Translations under genes and position numbers: made by a program | The notes under the pieces: generated by a model | Told to the model about the DNA's origin: nothing | Database searches by the model: none | Seen by the model: only the letters and a program-made list of their open reading frames with translations | Origin: Bacillota bacterium | GTDB taxonomy: Bacteria > Bacillota > Clostridia > Christensenellales > CAG-138 | Assembly (NCBI GenBank): GCA_023458355.1 | Contig: JAEWZS010000240.1 | Span: 1-7,614, forward strand | Reading direction: 5' to 3' | DNA: 7,614 nt | Part shown: in pieces, positions 6,643 through 7,614 of the stretch | How the letters are laid out: every line of letters begins with the position of its first letter | Numbering within the stretch: position 1 is the stretch's first letter

Positions 6643-7028
6643 AAACCATAAAAAAGTTGATTGCTATTATTATCTTATGCTTACTTCTTTGTTCCTGCGA
6701 TGCTGATCCATATCGAGGGCAAAGGCCGGTCGATTATCCGCAAACGCAATGGGTGTGCACGGATTACGGCATTTCCTTTTCTGTCGGGGAAAAATACGAA
6801 GTGTCAGATGCTAACATGCTTATGAATGGACAAAAAATCCCATTTACATTTCTTTGGTCAAGCTTCGATAACAACGTAAATATCAATTTTGAAGTCGGTG
6901 GGGTAACTGATTCGCTGTCGGGGAAATGTGATTTCGGTAAGGAAGAATTTGCAATTACCGTTGAAGATACAAAGGGCTATTATCCAGATAAACAGGTTAT
7001 CTTGAAATTTGACAAAGTACAGAAATAA
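6639..7028 (+). CDS. Small lipoprotein of unknown function (129 aa)
   Basis: The product has a lipoprotein signal peptide: basic MKTIKK, a hydrophobic core, and lipobox Leu17-Cys18-Ser19-Cys20, with Cys20 as the predicted lipidated residue. The mature part begins DADPYRGQRPVDYP and then QWVCTDYGISFSV, followed by strand-rich sequence with SGKCDFGKEEFAITVED. From memory this resembles small clostridial lipoproteins that share the PYRGxRP and WVC segments; I know no function for them. The two remaining cysteines in the mature part (in WVC and GKC) could form a disulfide. The start at 6639 is fixed by the signal peptide, although the only purine-rich sequence upstream (GGGAAG) is too close to be a good ribosome site. 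Confidence 0.85.
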   Translation: MKTIKKLIAIIILCLLLCSCDADPYRGQRPVDYPQTQWVCTDYGISFSVGEKYEVSDANMLMNGQKIPFTFLWSSFDNNVNINFEVGGVTDSLSGKCDFGKEEFAITVEDTKGYYPDKQVILKFDKVQK

Positions 7029-7030
7029 TA

Positions 7031-7558
7031 ATGGGAGGTAAGGTCGTTGAAAATCCCCCCAAAGCAGTGCGTATCCTTTTGGCAGTTATAGCTGTGATTT
7101 TTGCTGCAGGAGTAGTGATTATTCGCAATATATTTCCACCGGTGCTCTCAAAGGAGGCGACAAAAAAAGACTTTTTGAAGAATCAGGCTAATATCATGGC
7201 TGTTGCTTCATATTTAGCTGATTCTGAGTATGACCATGTATATATCAATAATAATATGCAAAGTGGAGTTATGTATGCTAATACATATGATGTTGAAGTT
7301 CATGATTCGCGAGTTGCCGATGCAATCGATACATTGTTTAAAAATGGCTTTAGCGTGATAGCGAAAGGTGGAAATATAATTCATTTTCAACGTTCCACTA
7401 TACTTAACGATTTTGGCAGCGGAATCGCGTATTCCATTGATGGGCATGTTCCAAACGAGTCATCGTTGCAGTTTTTAACAAAGTTAGAGCCAATAACAGA
7501 GCCAAATTTGTACTACTATGAAGAAGATTTCAACGAATATAAGCGCAGTCATAAGTAA
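7031..7558 (+). CDS. Small signal-anchor protein of unknown function (175 aa), start uncertain
   Basis: The product has one hydrophobic segment at about residues 13-31 and an outside domain of about 140 residues. Visible segments are ASYLADSEYDHVYINN, DSRVADAIDTLFKNGFSVI, a glycine-rich GSGIAYSIDGHVP and an acidic, tyrosine-rich end YYYEEDFNEYK. From memory, unnamed clostridial proteins share the GIAYS and YYY-x(2)-D-x-NE pattern; no function is known to me. As drawn, it starts at an ATG two bases after the lipoprotein stop (TAATAATG), which could be coupled translation. That ATG has no ribosome site, and a strong GGGAGG lies inside codons 1-3. A TTG at 7047 is better placed for that site but is one frame off (see the slippery-site entry). 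The downstream reading frame is secure; the first about ten residues are not. Confidence 0.82.
   Translation: MGGKVVENPPKAVRILLAVIAVIFAAGVVIIRNIFPPVLSKEATKKDFLKNQANIMAVASYLADSEYDHVYINNNMQSGVMYANTYDVEVHDSRVADAIDTLFKNGFSVIAKGGNIIHFQRSTILNDFGSGIAYSIDGHVPNESSLQFLTKLEPITEPNLYYYEEDFNEYKRSHK
7033..7038 (+). promoter_or_regulatory. Misplaced ribosome binding site within the 175-aa gene
   Basis: GGGAGG at 7033-7038 lies eight bases before a TTG codon at 7047, an ideal distance. It cannot serve the ATG at 7031 because it is downstream of it. No other in-frame start is close: the next in-frame GTG is at 7067, too far away. Confidence 0.6.
7055..7064 (+). other. C6 tract and slippery heptamer C CCA AAG at the frame junction
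   Basis: Six C residues (7055-7060) are followed by AAAG. Read from the TTG at 7047, the phase is C CCA AAG at 7058-7064, exactly the X XXY YYZ form of a -1 frameshift site. A -1 shift there enters the frame of the 175-aa protein and would give an N-terminus beginning MKIPPKAVRILLAV. Without a shift, the TTG frame stops at TAG 7089-7091. One extra C (seven rather than six) would also join the frames. I see no strong downstream stem-loop by eye. Confidence 0.4.
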
Positions 7559-7607
7559 ATTGAAAAACACCTAGAGAAATTCGATAGATAGGAGGCGAGA
7601 ATCATCC

Positions 7608-7614
7608 ATGAAAA
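7608..7614 (+). CDS. Start of a further gene, cut by window edge
   Basis: An ATG at 7608 followed by AAA is preceded by AGGAGG at 7590-7595, a 12-base spacing that is somewhat long. It lies 49 bases after the stop of the 175-aa gene and on the same strand, so it probably continues the run of small exported-protein genes. Only the first two codons (Met-Lys) are visible and nothing can be said about the product. Confidence 0.5.

Noticed and set aside
7067..7069. GTG as the start of the 175-aa protein
   Set aside because: It is 28 bases from the end of GGGAGG and would cut off the basic residues before the hydrophobic segment.
1..7614. CRISPR arrays, tRNA or rRNA genes, insertion sequences, attachment sites
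   Set aside because: No regularly spaced repeats, tRNA-like arms, rRNA stretches, transposase motifs or terminal inverted repeats were seen on either strand.

Overview
The window looks like chromosomal DNA of an anaerobic, probably spore-forming Firmicute of the class Clostridia. This rests on strong AGGAGG-type ribosome sites, sigma-A-like promoters, an M3-family oligoendopeptidase, a SpoIID/LytB-type wall enzyme, a dockerin and a cohesin-like module, and small lipoproteins of a clostridial style. Genus or species cannot be assigned from this sequence alone.

Layout. Positions 1-1717 (minus strand) hold an oligoendopeptidase F gene that runs off the left edge, probably lacking only a short C-terminal piece. 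A 210-bp divergent intergenic region follows, with one promoter candidate per direction. On the plus strand a compact three-gene unit (1928-5907, gaps of 16 and 22 bp) encodes a secreted SpoIID/LytB-like protein ending in a dockerin-like domain, a membrane-anchored protein with an N-terminal cohesin-like domain, and dTDP-glucose 4,6-dehydratase. It closes with a clear rho-independent terminator at 5912-5951.

After the terminator the DNA becomes markedly more AT-rich. A strong extended -10 promoter overlain by a palindrome starts a second plus-strand run of small exported proteins of unknown function: a 158-aa single-pass protein, a 129-aa lipoprotein and a 175-aa signal-anchor protein. The first codons of a further gene lie at the right edge (7608).

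How the genes may work together. The most notable point is that a dockerin-bearing glycan-cleaving enzyme lies directly upstream of a membrane-tethered cohesin-like protein. This suggests a two-part cell-surface system in which the enzyme is held at the membrane by a cohesin-dockerin contact, here in a wall-remodelling rather than a cellulosome setting. The dTDP-sugar enzyme in the same unit fits envelope or surface-glycan work. A second notable point is the start of the 175-aa gene, where the ribosome site, a TTG codon and a C6 tract with a slippery heptamer are arranged so that the best-placed start is one frame away from the protein.
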